Below are positions 42,275 to 51,241 of a DNA stretch of 64,000 nucleotides, in pieces. The translations under genes and the position numbers were made by a program. The DNA comes from Phyllobacterium bourgognense. GTDB taxonomy: Bacteria > Pseudomonadota > Alphaproteobacteria > Rhizobiales > Rhizobiaceae. The stretch spans positions 59,475 through 123,474 of the forward strand of contig NZ_QPJM01000015.1 in the NCBI RefSeq assembly GCF_003337575.1, given 5' to 3'. Position 1 is the stretch's first letter; each line of letters opens with the position of its first letter. A model generated the notes under the pieces. That model ran no database searches. It saw only the letters and a program-made list of their open reading frames with translations, and was not told the origin of the DNA.

Positions 42275-44173
42275 TCATGATACCTTTTGTTGCCCACCCT
42301 TTAGTATTTGCCCGATACGCCTCAACGTTCTTGTGAGCCGCCATGACGTTGAATTCCGCAGTTGACGTATTGCTTCTTCCAATTGTTCGGAGGAAAAGTT
42401 CAAGCAATCGGTGAATTTAAGACCAGCTCCGCGACCCAGTAACCTCTGTGACATTCGCAGAGGCTTCGTAACCTTCCATGAAGTTGAATTCATAATAGCA
42501 TAGATTTCGCGGACATTCTGTCGCGTAATATCGTGATCGAAGGACAAAGACGGATGGGCTGCGATTCCATGTTTAAGACTATCACGCTCGTCGATCAGTC
42601 TGAGGATTCTCCGCAGCGAGCCGGAAGGCATGAGAAGAGGTCCAGTATCAAGCTTTTGTTCAATTCGGAGATGATTGACCCTCCACTCATGTTCGGCGTG
42701 TTCGCTCTTTGAATTAGTCAAATCAAACCATTGATAAATTCCGGTAACCACGGGGTTTGATCCAACGCCAACAACTGCCGCCACGCGCAAGATATAGTCC
42801 CAATCTTCTGTGGTGGTTAACTCCTCATCGAACCTCATATTCAATTCGTGGAACACGCCCCGGGGGAATGCCAGTGTGTTGTTCGGTGATTGATTCTGCT
42901 TGAGATGGTCAATGAAATCGAAGCTTGAAGGGAATATTTTTTGGAAGGAACTGATCGCTCGGATGCCAACGCGCCTGCCGATCGTCACCGTCTTCACCGT
43001 TTGCAGAACAGAGACGCAACGAAGCAGACAACCGTCATGTTTCTTCGATATCTTTTCAAATTCCTCTACCCAATTGCCCAATGGGATATCGTCATCGTCT
43101 TGAATCGCAATGTAGCGACCGTGAGCATTCTCGAAACCAACGTTTAGCGGATGAGTTCGATTACCTTTATAAACACGAATGAGGCGAGTTTTTTCGCGCA
43201 GCCAAATTGGAAGATCCTCTATTATGCGTTCAACTGCGATCTGTTGTTCGATTGAGAGCTTGTGGCCGACAATAATGACCTCAAAATCGCGACATGTTTG
43301 CGCCGCCAAACACGTAAAGTATTCCGTGAGGCAATGTATTCTATTGCCTTGCGTCCTGGTGACGATGGTCAAAAAGGGGCGGGATGTCTCCCGTTCTGTA
43401 ACAAATGGTAGTTTCTTTATTTTCTCGCCCGGTAGACATGCCACTACGATCTGATTGACCAAATCTTGGTCGTCAACTTTCCCTCGTATGTTCTTAAAGA
43501 ACGACCTTAGCATCGTGGCGTCTTGCAGAACGGGATGTTCCGGCGGAAAAAACTGATCGCTATGGTTCATTCGAACATCTTTGCGATCAATGATGTGAAG
43601 GCCCGAGTGTCGTAGTGTGTCCGTCAAAAGCTTTTCGTCGAACATGCGCACGTGGGTGTGGTCTAATAGTCCGGATTCTGTGTAGTTCAATCGACCAAGT
43701 GCTAACTTAAATCCGATGTCGCGGTGCAGCATATTCGGCACACTTACTACGACGAGGGAATTGTGGGTCTTCGCAATTTCGTATAGCGCAGAAAGTATCG
43801 CTCCGCTGTTCGTCAGATGCTCCAAAGTGTCTAACAGCGTGATAGAGCCGACGGTTCTATCGCCGATTACACTACGCAAAAAATCGGCATTTTCCTCTTC
43901 TTCGTTGGTGAGGAGAAACCGATGGGTTTCAAAGCCACGCGAATTTAATGACGCTAAGCTTCGATTGTTCGCATCGACACCAACATACGTACGCCCCAAT
44001 TGAAAAGAAACTTGCTCTGCGATGCTTCCATAACCGCATCCGACGTCAAGGTGGATTGTAGTATCGCTGGGCGGCGATCTATCTACGTTTCTCTTTAGGA
44101 GTTCCAACGAATGGCCATAAACATTGTCAAAGGCGAATTCGTTTTCATATTCATGGAATGGATTGGTGATCAC
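42275..44173 (-). CDS. methyltransferase-glycosyltransferase (GT2) fusion protein
   Basis: A 632-residue two-domain protein. Residues about 1-230 are a class I methyltransferase (IHLDVGCGYGSIAEQVS, GSITLLDTLEHL, VVVSVPNMLHRDIG). Residues about 268-510 are a GT-A family 2 glycosyltransferase (RPFLTIVTRTQGNR; acidic motif IAIQDDDDIPLGNW; late TTTEDWDYILRVA). The C-terminus holds two copies of a NSTSWK/RxTxxLR motif (near 570 and 610), a mark of many polysaccharide glycosyltransferases. It probably adds and methylates a sugar, perhaps as a chain-capping enzyme. Its stop side lies over A/T-rich non-coding DNA; its start overlaps the next GT2 gene by four bases. Confidence 0.85.
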   Translation of the reverse strand: MITNPFHEYENEFAFDNVYGHSLELLKRNVDRSPPSDTTIHLDVGCGYGSIAEQVSFQLGRTYVGVDANNRSLASLNSRGFETHRFLLTNEEEENADFLRSVIGDRTVGSITLLDTLEHLTNSGAILSALYEIAKTHNSLVVVSVPNMLHRDIGFKLALGRLNYTESGLLDHTHVRMFDEKLLTDTLRHSGLHIIDRKDVRMNHSDQFFPPEHPVLQDATMLRSFFKNIRGKVDDQDLVNQIVVACLPGEKIKKLPFVTERETSRPFLTIVTRTQGNRIHCLTEYFTCLAAQTCRDFEVIIVGHKLSIEQQIAVERIIEDLPIWLREKTRLIRVYKGNRTHPLNVGFENAHGRYIAIQDDDDIPLGNWVEEFEKISKKHDGCLLRCVSVLQTVKTVTIGRRVGIRAISSFQKIFPSSFDFIDHLKQNQSPNNTLAFPRGVFHELNMRFDEELTTTEDWDYILRVAAVVGVGSNPVVTGIYQWFDLTNSKSEHAEHEWRVNHLRIEQKLDTGPLLMPSGSLRRILRLIDERDSLKHGIAAHPSLSFDHDITRQNVREIYAIMNSTSWKVTKPLRMSQRLLGRGAGLKFTDCLNFSSEQLEEAIRQLRNSTSWRLTRTLRRIGQILKGGQQKVS

Positions 44174-45060
44174 AGGAAGTACCTATGTTTTGCGTAGTTG
44201 CCATTTATAAACTGCGCGATTTTATGATTTGGATCTCTTTGAGCCGGCAAGGTATTCGCACTCTTGCGGTGCTCGAATTCGGTCACCGCTTTTTTTTGAA
44301 ACTCATCTCCAGTAAGCAAAAAGTCTTTCACAATGTGCTCGGTCAAATCGGATCGCGACCATTTGTGTGTCAACAGCAGTGCGGCTTCTGCTGAATAATA
44401 TCGCTCTGTGGATGTCGTTTGCCAGGCACCCTCGCTCGAAAGGCGTTTATCATGAAACACAACAGCGGATGGCTGGAAGATGACGCGTAGACCAAACTCG
44501 CGCACTCGCCACGAAAAGTCGACATCGTCGCAATACAGAAAAAATGTGTCTGCGTCGAAACCGCTGAGTCTTTCAAATGTGTCCCGGTGCACCATTGCAC
44601 TTGCTGTGCTTGCCCATGAGGTATCTCCGGTCGCCTCGTCATAGTCTTTTGGGTGTTCGATGGGAAGCTGCTTCGCTTCTACAAAGCCAATGCTTTTGTT
44701 TGCAAAAGGAGCGATCAGATTTTCTAATAATCTCGGAGATGGGACGATGTCGGGGTTCTGCACCAGAATAAAATCTGATGTCCCGGCGACGGCCAACCTG
44801 TTGTGACCAGCAGCCGACCCAAGATTAGCTCCGAAGAAATCATAACTTATCGTGATGTTCTGAAATTTCTCCCTCAGTGCAGCGAGCTGCTCCTCGGATA
44901 AGCAGGGGTGTGGTGACGAGTCGCCATATGCAACTGACGTTTCGGTGATGCCGAATTCACGGCCGAGTTGGGCTGCTCTGTCGATACTATCAAGCGATCT
45001 AGATATCGAGTCGAATTCGTTGTTGAAGAGCACTGATTGCTGCTGGACGGATACGGGCAT
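44170..45060 (-). CDS. family 2 glycosyltransferase
   Basis: A 296-residue GT2 protein similar to rhamnosyltransferases of the WbbL type. Motifs seen: ANLGSAAGHNRLAVAG (nucleotide-sugar binding), FILVQNPDIVPS (DXD-equivalent), FDADTFFLYCDDVDFSWRVR (acceptor/base region). The N-terminus opens at MPVSVQQQSVLFNN, slightly truncated compared with usual GT2 starts, which begin with a hydrophobic strand such as VSVVIVTYN. It is coupled by a four-base overlap to the fusion gene downstream and lies next to an acyltransferase gene. Confidence 0.82.
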   Translation of the reverse strand: MPVSVQQQSVLFNNEFDSISRSLDSIDRAAQLGREFGITETSVAYGDSSPHPCLSEEQLAALREKFQNITISYDFFGANLGSAAGHNRLAVAGTSDFILVQNPDIVPSPRLLENLIAPFANKSIGFVEAKQLPIEHPKDYDEATGDTSWASTASAMVHRDTFERLSGFDADTFFLYCDDVDFSWRVREFGLRVIFQPSAVVFHDKRLSSEGAWQTTSTERYYSAEAALLLTHKWSRSDLTEHIVKDFLLTGDEFQKKAVTEFEHRKSANTLPAQRDPNHKIAQFINGNYAKHRYFL

Positions 45061-45107
45061 CTATTTTTTACCGGGTTCTACGATCAGGCGCGATATGGTT
45101 TGGCTCG

Positions 45108-46199
45108 CTAGCCTGCTACTCGATTGACGTTTTGGTTGGCGATGGAAGTCGCAGCATCATCCATCGGTTGGACCGATAATCGACGTTTTGGCTTCAGCTT
45201 TAGAAACTGGCTTTCGACAAGGTGCCATGAACCGATCGCGCACAGCAGAGAAAGTAAAAATGACACCACTATGAGCCAGTGGGCGGAAATCTTTCCATCA
45301 GTGAACCAATAAATTGTCTGCTGTATCGGGAAAGCATAGAGGTAAATACCGTAGGAGAAGTCTCCCGGTTTACCCCAGTTGTTAAGAATTGGGGTTGACA
45401 GCATGCCCAATGAAAGAACGAAGTAGCTGAGCACGATCCAGTTCAGTGATAGGGTCAAATGATATGAAATCGTCTTTGGCACAAAAAAATAGACGACCAG
45501 CAATGCAACGGCGACGAAAAAATTCAGCGGTATCCGAAACAAACGAATAACGGCACCGATCATGAAAAAGATCATGACCGCGGAAGCTTGAAATACATCC
45601 GTTGCATAATAGACAATTTGCGTGCCTTTGTAGCTTGGATAGTAGAAATTAAGTCCCACAAGGAGCAGCAAAAGCGTGACAAACGCATACGGTCGCAATC
45701 TGGCGCTGGCAAGTCCAATAGCAGCCACAATCATGTAACAAAGAAATTCCGGCGCAAGGCTCCACAGGGAGCCGTTGACTGCGAAAGGGATCGGATTGTG
45801 TTCGAACAAACCTGGCAAAAAATAGGTGGAGTAGAGCCAGATGTTTCGAAAGAAGTAGAGGAAATTGGGATTGCTAAAATAATCTCGTGTCGAGACGGAT
45901 GTAACCATTGGACCTAGGATTACAGCCGTGAGGATGGTTACAACGACGAGCGCCGGGAAGATACGAAGACAGCGATTGGCAAAGAAAACCCACAGGGAAG
46001 GGTTTCGCTCCCAACTGTCGGTGATCAGATAGCCACTGATGGTAAAGAACGTCATCACACCTATGACAGCGACAGAACCGCCGAAAATTTGAGTTTGAAG
46101 CAGACCGGATATTGCCTGTCCGTGGCCAAATACTACTATGGTTGCTGCTACAAATCGAACAAAGTTGAGGTTGTTCTCTCGATTATGGATTGCTTCCAT
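45108..46199 (-). CDS. acyltransferase 3 (OafA/YrhL) family membrane protein, copy 1
   Basis: A 363-residue inner-membrane protein with about ten helices. The family motifs are LNFVRFVAATIVVFGH (catalytic His region near residue 26), FFTISGYLITDSW, RIFPALVVV and GSLWSLAPEFLCY with the conserved Trp and Glu. OafA-like proteins O-acetylate lipopolysaccharide, exopolysaccharide or Nod-factor-like glycans. It is a paralogue of the protein at 56253-57347 (same order of motifs; NGSLW(S/T)L and GDFSYG(I/M)YLYAFP(I/V)QQ are shared). Leftward, with both GT genes downstream. Confidence 0.88.
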   Translation of the reverse strand: MEAIHNRENNLNFVRFVAATIVVFGHGQAISGLLQTQIFGGSVAVIGVMTFFTISGYLITDSWERNPSLWVFFANRCLRIFPALVVVTILTAVILGPMVTSVSTRDYFSNPNFLYFFRNIWLYSTYFLPGLFEHNPIPFAVNGSLWSLAPEFLCYMIVAAIGLASARLRPYAFVTLLLLLVGLNFYYPSYKGTQIVYYATDVFQASAVMIFFMIGAVIRLFRIPLNFFVAVALLVVYFFVPKTISYHLTLSLNWIVLSYFVLSLGMLSTPILNNWGKPGDFSYGIYLYAFPIQQTIYWFTDGKISAHWLIVVSFLLSLLCAIGSWHLVESQFLKLKPKRRLSVQPMDDAATSIANQNVNRVAG

Positions 46200-46411
46200 A
46201 TTTGGTCAATGTCCAGTTTCTGAGCCCCCATATCACGCTATGGTGAAGCCAACAACCTGAATTAAACGGACGACGCCTAATACAATCGCTGACGCGGTTT
46301 GTGACATATTTGTGACAAGTAATGACGATATTGGGCGTTCAGGCAGTTAGTGAATGCATCTTCACTAATTGAAGGTTAAGGGGGCTTATCGGTTATGGAA
46401 GGACACTTGGC

Positions 46412-46639
46412 ATGAGAAAGATCGCAAGCTTTACGGGTCTATCTTCAGCATATTTTTTGTTGATGAATGGCAGTGCATTCGCCTATTTGGATCCAGGCAC
46501 CGGGAGCATGATACTTCAAGGAATCATTGGTGGTGCATTAACAGTCTCCGTGGTCGTTTCAGGATACTACTACCGATTGAAGGGTTGGCTATCGGGTCGA
46601 AAGAACGCTGGACAAGATTCGAAGGACGGCGGAGAATAA
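46412..46639 (+). CDS. small membrane protein with YLDPGTGS motif
   Basis: A 75-residue protein with a signal-like N-terminus (SSAYFLLMNGSAFA), the motif AYLDPGTGSMILQ at residues 24-36, one membrane helix (GGALTVSVVVSGYYY) and a basic tail. Small proteins with the same YLDPGTGS motif stand before sulfatase/methyltransferase genes in many polysaccharide clusters; function unknown. Its stop is one base from the GTG start of the next gene, so they are translationally linked. Confidence 0.75.
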   Translation: MRKIASFTGLSSAYFLLMNGSAFAYLDPGTGSMILQGIIGGALTVSVVVSGYYYRLKGWLSGRKNAGQDSKDGGE

Positions 46640-46640
46640 A

Positions 46641-48041
46641 GTGCAGCGTATAGCCGGTTCGTTTCGAGACCCGTCGGGTCATGTTTTCAATTCGAATGAT
46701 AGTATTTTTCGAACCATCAATCCAACCGCCAGCAAAAATTATGAGGCCTTTCGCTCCAGTTCGGTGGTGAGCCTGCTTCAGGAAAGAGGCGATCTCATCG
46801 AATTCGAGGAAGTGCCCTCAACGGATTGGCCGGAACAGGCTGCAGGAGCGAGCTATCTTCTGCGTCACCCCAAGTTGCCATACATATCGTATCCATATGA
46901 GTGGTCTTTCAGCCAATTAAAATCCGCAGCGCTCCTGCACCTATCGATTCAGCTCAGACTTCTAAAGGATAATCTGGTCTTATCGGACGCATCAGCCTAC
47001 AACGTACAATTTATCGGTCATTCCCCAATATTCATCGATATTCTCTCCATCAGAATGTACCAGGATGGAGAATATTGGGGTGCGCATCGTCAATTTTGCG
47101 AGCAATTTTTAAACCCTCTGCTATTGAGATCGTTACTAGGGGTCGCGCATAATTCTTGGTTTAGAGGTGCGCTAGAGGGTATTCCTACCGCAGATTTGGC
47201 CAAGCTGATCCCTACGCGAAAGAAGCTTTCTATCAAGCTTTTTATGCATGTTCTCATGCAGGCCAAGTTTGAACAGAGGGCAATCCAAAACCCTGATACG
47301 GCACTAGCAGAAGTTAAAAGCGGGCGAAAATTGAATAAAGCTGGTTACCAAGGCCTACTCCAGCAAATGCACAATTGGATATCGCGCCTTGAGCCAGCAG
47401 GGAGCAAAAATACTGTATGGGGAACATACGCCAACGCTAATACTTATTCGAGCGACGAATCTCAAAAAAAACGGGAAATTATTGCCGAGTTTGCAGAAAA
47501 GCATCGACCAAACATGCTGGTCGATGTTGGGTGTAATTCTGGCGATTTCTCTATTGCTGCGATTAAAGGTGGCGCTAAGTATGTTGTTGGTTTTGATTTT
47601 GATCAAACCGCTTTGGAAGTTGCGTTTGCGCGTTCGCGTTCCGATGCACTTCCATATTTGCCCCTTTGGTTAGACGCATCGAATCCTAGTCCTTCCCAAG
47701 GTTGGCTGCAAACTGAGCGTCAGGGTTTTGGTAAACGCACTCGTGCTGACGCGATGATCGCTTTGGCGTTTGAACATCATTTGGCCATAGCAAAGAATGT
47801 GCCTCTGGATCAAGTTTTGTCGTGGCTCACGAGTATGGCTCCGGTAGGGATTATTGAATTTGTTCCCAAGGAAGACCCTACGGTTAGGAAGATGCTCAGT
47901 CTAAGAGAAGATATTTTTCCGGACTACACGGTTGATGAGTTCGATAACCAGCTTAGCAGAGTTAGTAAAATTACAGATAGGAAAGTCATATCGTCTTCTG
48001 GGCGCACCCTGTTTTTCTATGATAGAACAGTATTGCAGTAA
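46641..48041 (+). CDS. two-domain protein: kinase-like N-terminus and class I methyltransferase, NoeA-like
   Basis: A 466-residue protein starting at GTG. Residues about 1-230 resemble an APH-type kinase fold: LSDASAYNVQFIGHSPIFIDILS looks like the catalytic loop and metal-binding Asp segment. Residues about 270-466 form a methyltransferase (NMLVDVGCNSGDFSIAAIKGG, VVGFDFDQTALEVA). The same architecture is found in proteins annotated NoeA, linked to nodulation host range in Sinorhizobium; that link is from memory and may not apply here. The gene is more A/T-rich than the plasmid backbone. Confidence 0.7.
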   Translation: MQRIAGSFRDPSGHVFNSNDSIFRTINPTASKNYEAFRSSSVVSLLQERGDLIEFEEVPSTDWPEQAAGASYLLRHPKLPYISYPYEWSFSQLKSAALLHLSIQLRLLKDNLVLSDASAYNVQFIGHSPIFIDILSIRMYQDGEYWGAHRQFCEQFLNPLLLRSLLGVAHNSWFRGALEGIPTADLAKLIPTRKKLSIKLFMHVLMQAKFEQRAIQNPDTALAEVKSGRKLNKAGYQGLLQQMHNWISRLEPAGSKNTVWGTYANANTYSSDESQKKREIIAEFAEKHRPNMLVDVGCNSGDFSIAAIKGGAKYVVGFDFDQTALEVAFARSRSDALPYLPLWLDASNPSPSQGWLQTERQGFGKRTRADAMIALAFEHHLAIAKNVPLDQVLSWLTSMAPVGIIEFVPKEDPTVRKMLSLREDIFPDYTVDEFDNQLSRVSKITDRKVISSSGRTLFFYDRTVLQ

Positions 48042-48056
48042 TATCAGGCGATTGAA

Positions 48057-49895
48057 TTGTTATCTCAAAAAACCAGACTAAGTTACAGCCTGAATTATGA
48101 AGAGTTCTGGCTGGTCTTCGTGAGTTCAAGCCTATTTATAATTTATTGCTTAGTATTTGAGCTTACGAAACTCTCCCCTCTGGCGAGTTCTAGTATAGGC
48201 GATATCTTATACTCCGGCATCATATCATTTGGGATCGCATCCTTCGCGTCCCTTGCCGTGCTAGTTTTAACAACCATTGCATCTACGGAAAAGAAATTGC
48301 TAGGGGTCATACAGTGGCTGCCAAAGGCGATGTCATTTGCAATAGTTTTTGTCTCATCAATGGTAGTTATCGAGAATTTTTCCTACAATATGTTCGGGAT
48401 CGGTTTAAAGTCTGGGGAAGAAGTTTGGCTTAAGGTTCTAACAGTTGTACTTTGTTCGTTTATAGCTATCGCAGTTTTTCCAATGGTTTCATCGTTGGCA
48501 TCACGTGCTGCGCACTTGGGTGTTGTAACGCTGGTTATCGCTGTTGGATTGATCGTCCCATTGGTCGCGCATCAGGCAAGCAATGTGGACCCAGCATTGT
48601 CTCCTTCGAAGGACGCAACACCCATTAACGTATTGGTGTTGTCCTCAGACGGCATTAATGCTTCCCAAATGGGCGTGTATGGATATCGATCTGATACGAC
48701 GCCTTTCTTAACCAAACATAGATCGGAATTTTCTGTTTACCAAAACGCTTATACGAACAATGGTAATACTACGGGTTCCATAGTCGCATTGCTCAATGGA
48801 ATTTCCCCGGTCACAACCGGAGTTGTGTATCCTCCTGATGTATTGCCAGAGGAGTATGCTAGGAAAACTTTGCCTTATCTTTTGGGGAAGGTCGGTTTCT
48901 ATCGTGTAAATCTTGCGGTGCCACATTTCGCGGACGCGGAAGACCAAAATTTGTCTAACGCGTTCGAAGAAAATAATGGCAGCAACCAACTGTTTGTTAA
49001 CCTGGTAAATTCGGTTCTGGGAGACGGCGTGCAATCATGGTTTATTTCGCATTCCCTCGACAACGCAATTCAGCTTCTGAAAGACGCTTTTTTCGTTGAA
49101 GAATATCAGAATCCCATGGCCCAGATAGAGGGCCGTGGGGACACCCTCACGGATGAAAAACGGTTGCAATCTGTCCTCGATACTATTGCGACTCGTAAGT
49201 TGTTTTTTATTAATACCCATTTCATGAATACTCATGGACCAATGTTTTCACCGAAGCATCGAGTTGCATCTGCCGGGAAGACTCAAGAGATTCCGTTTCA
49301 GGCAGAATTCTACGACGATGCGATCCGCGATTTCGATTCGACCATAGAAAGAATTTATCTTGAACTCACTGACCGTAACATACTGGAGCACACTATAGTC
49401 ATTGTGACCTCAGATCATGGTCAGCAGTACAACCCTCGTCGACGCGTCCCTCTATTGATTCGCTTTCCCAACAAGAAGCATGTCGGTGACGAATTTGGTA
49501 CGGCCGAACGTATTGACATTGCGCCCACAATTTTGGCGTCCATGGGTTATCAGAAACCAATCTGGATGGAGGGCGCAGACCTAACAGATCCCACAACATT
49601 CAATGCACGCAAGATCGTTTTAGCCCCTAGTGTATCGCAGTCAGAGCACACTGAGGATGGTTGGGTAAGAGCAAATAGTCTGCCCGATAGCGTTGGTAGA
49701 AATTATGTGACTGGCTTGGTGTGTAATCGATACGTCGTGTTTGGAGCTCAAAAAAGCTTGGGGGCGCGTATGGGAATACTGAAAAATCCGCGGCCGGCTT
49801 GCACCATTTCTGAACAGGAGGCAGACGAGCTAGTTTCCGCTGCTTTGAGACGTGCCTTGGCGCGCGGTAAGAACAGAATTGATGTGCGATGGTGA
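48057..49895 (+). CDS. sulfatase-fold membrane transferase, Thr nucleophile, copy 2
   Basis: A 612-residue protein with five N-terminal membrane helices (to about 172) and a periplasmic catalytic domain: VLVLSSDGINASQMG (Asp198), NNGNTTGSIVALLNG (Thr238/Thr239 as nucleophile), INTHFMNTHGP, and IVTSDHGQQ (Asp453-His454). As in the protein at 38917, a Thr nucleophile suggests transfer of phosphoethanolamine, phosphoglycerol or a similar group. It starts at TTG 48057 with a weak ribosome site, 15 bases after the kinase/methyltransferase gene, so it is probably translated from the same mRNA. A/T-rich like its neighbour. Confidence 0.75.
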   Translation: MLSQKTRLSYSLNYEEFWLVFVSSSLFIIYCLVFELTKLSPLASSSIGDILYSGIISFGIASFASLAVLVLTTIASTEKKLLGVIQWLPKAMSFAIVFVSSMVVIENFSYNMFGIGLKSGEEVWLKVLTVVLCSFIAIAVFPMVSSLASRAAHLGVVTLVIAVGLIVPLVAHQASNVDPALSPSKDATPINVLVLSSDGINASQMGVYGYRSDTTPFLTKHRSEFSVYQNAYTNNGNTTGSIVALLNGISPVTTGVVYPPDVLPEEYARKTLPYLLGKVGFYRVNLAVPHFADAEDQNLSNAFEENNGSNQLFVNLVNSVLGDGVQSWFISHSLDNAIQLLKDAFFVEEYQNPMAQIEGRGDTLTDEKRLQSVLDTIATRKLFFINTHFMNTHGPMFSPKHRVASAGKTQEIPFQAEFYDDAIRDFDSTIERIYLELTDRNILEHTIVIVTSDHGQQYNPRRRVPLLIRFPNKKHVGDEFGTAERIDIAPTILASMGYQKPIWMEGADLTDPTTFNARKIVLAPSVSQSEHTEDGWVRANSLPDSVGRNYVTGLVCNRYVVFGAQKSLGARMGILKNPRPACTISEQEADELVSAALRRALARGKNRIDVRW

Positions 49896-50061
49896 ATTTT
49901 TGTCACCGAATAGAGCGCTTTGAGATCTTTTGGTTATTCCAGGGGGTGAGCAGCTAGGCGCGAGCCCGCTCCATCCGGACGTCTCATAACTGGATCGATT
50001 GACACGACATCCTGAAAGTGTGAAACCGAGCCAGGCGTCTTAGCTTAGTGGGATCAAATTT

Positions 50062-50913
50062 GTGAAATACCTTGTTACTGGTGGTGCCGGCTATGTTGGT
50101 CAACATGTAGTGCAGGCTTTAATTGACAGAGGCAACGAGGTTGTCGTCGTAAGTCGTAGTGCCGGAGCCTTACCAGATGGGGCGACATTCTTGAAATTAG
50201 ATGTTCTAGAGTCTGACGAAGCGATTTACGAGCTATCAGGGCGTCCAGATGTTTTGATACATCTCGCATGGGAAGATGGGTTCAACCATGCGAGCTATAA
50301 GCATCTTGAGAACCTTCCAAAGCACGTCACGTTTTTGAGAAATATGCTCTCGGCGGGGCTAAAGCATATCGTGGGCGTAGGTACGATGCATGAGATTGGA
50401 TACCACGTTGGACCAGTCTTCGAAACGACCCCGACCTTTCCACAACATGCTTACGGTATCGCGAAAAACCACCTGAGGCTAGTGCAATCCCTTCTCTGCC
50501 GCGAATTTCATGCCATCGATCACTGGATACGTTGTTATTATATTTATGGCGATGACGTCTTGAATAATTCAATTTTCACAAAATTGTTGAAGGCGGAAGC
50601 TGAAGGCAAAACGGAGTTTCCGCTCAATACAGGGGAATTGCTCTACGACTTTACTCCCGTGGATGAACTTGGGGCAATGATAGCCGACGTGGCGCAACAG
50701 CGTGAGATTTCGGGGATCATCAATTGCTGTTCCGGCGAACCGATCTCCCTAAAGACTATGGTTCTTCGATTCATAGCAGAAAACAAACTCAAGATAGAAC
50801 CCGTTTGGGGAGCGTTCCCTTTGAGACCATACGATTCTCGTGCAATATGGGGTGATACTTCAAAGCTCAACTCCCTCAGAGCCCGGGGTTCGACCAGCAA
50901 CATTTTGCGATGA
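50062..50913 (+). CDS. NAD-dependent sugar epimerase/dehydratase
   Basis: A 283-residue extended-SDR protein. The N-terminal NAD motif GGAGYVGQH is at 7-15, GVGTMHE takes the place of the catalytic Ser/Thr strand, and YxxxK is Tyr131-Lys135 (HAYGIAKNH). It makes or modifies a nucleotide sugar in the cytoplasm. It starts at GTG 50062. The protein is about 30-50 residues shorter than many relatives, mostly at the C-terminus (last residues RARGSTSNILR), which could reflect truncation at the repeat junction that follows about 20 bases later. Confidence 0.8.
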   Translation: MKYLVTGGAGYVGQHVVQALIDRGNEVVVVSRSAGALPDGATFLKLDVLESDEAIYELSGRPDVLIHLAWEDGFNHASYKHLENLPKHVTFLRNMLSAGLKHIVGVGTMHEIGYHVGPVFETTPTFPQHAYGIAKNHLRLVQSLLCREFHAIDHWIRCYYIYGDDVLNNSIFTKLLKAEAEGKTEFPLNTGELLYDFTPVDELGAMIADVAQQREISGIINCCSGEPISLKTMVLRFIAENKLKIEPVWGAFPLRPYDSRAIWGDTSKLNSLRARGSTSNILR

Positions 50914-50931
50914 AGATTGCGCTACTCATTC

Positions 50932-50999
50932 CCCTGAATAGGATCTGAATATTATTTGTAGGGTTTGCAAAAAGCTTCAATCAAGCCGGGGCTTTTTTT
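50932..50999. repeat. left copy of the duplicated segment, non-coding part
   Basis: About 65 bases (CCCCTGAATAGGATCTGAAT... to GCCGGGGCTTTTTTT) resemble 59707-59772. In the right copy this stretch ends a phage-derived pseudogene and forms a terminator; in the left copy the hairpin is partly decayed (AAAAGCTT... CCGGGGCTTTTTTT) but the T-run is kept. Confidence 0.65.
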
Positions 51000-51022
51000 G
51001 TTTGGTTCGGCTCCGTGCATAA

Positions 51023-51241
51023 CTACCCAAAAAGCGAGCCTTGCTCTCGTTTGACACCTAAAATCGCGGAAAAATATTGTCGGTCTTTCATCGTTTTACG
51101 AGCCACTAGGATGGCAGCGACTGTGAAACCAGCAAAAGGGGCAGATGCCCCCCAGTTGCCGATAGAGGTATGGTAAAATGCTACTACGAAATTTGCTACC
51201 ACCGCAAATGCCAGAACGATGATCCACCAGATTTTTAACTA
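51023..51241 (-). pseudogene. membrane-protein-like frame without a start, downstream of the broken DUF982 gene
   Basis: After the TAG at 51239-51241, the reverse strand stays open in the same frame for 72 codons to TAG at 51023-51025. The text reads like a real membrane protein: KIWWIIVLAFAVVANFVVAF is a helix, then ASAPFAGFTVAAILVARKTM is a second, with a charged tail. There is no ATG, GTG or TTG at its beginning; the in-frame ATG three codons upstream is separated by the TAG. It is either a remnant with a lost start or expressed by an unusual route. It is absent from the right copy of the duplicated segment. Confidence 0.35.

Noticed and set aside
42138..42407. Leftward 89-residue frame after the fusion gene
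   Set aside because: Overlaps the 3' end of the fusion gene in another phase, and the text is not protein-like.
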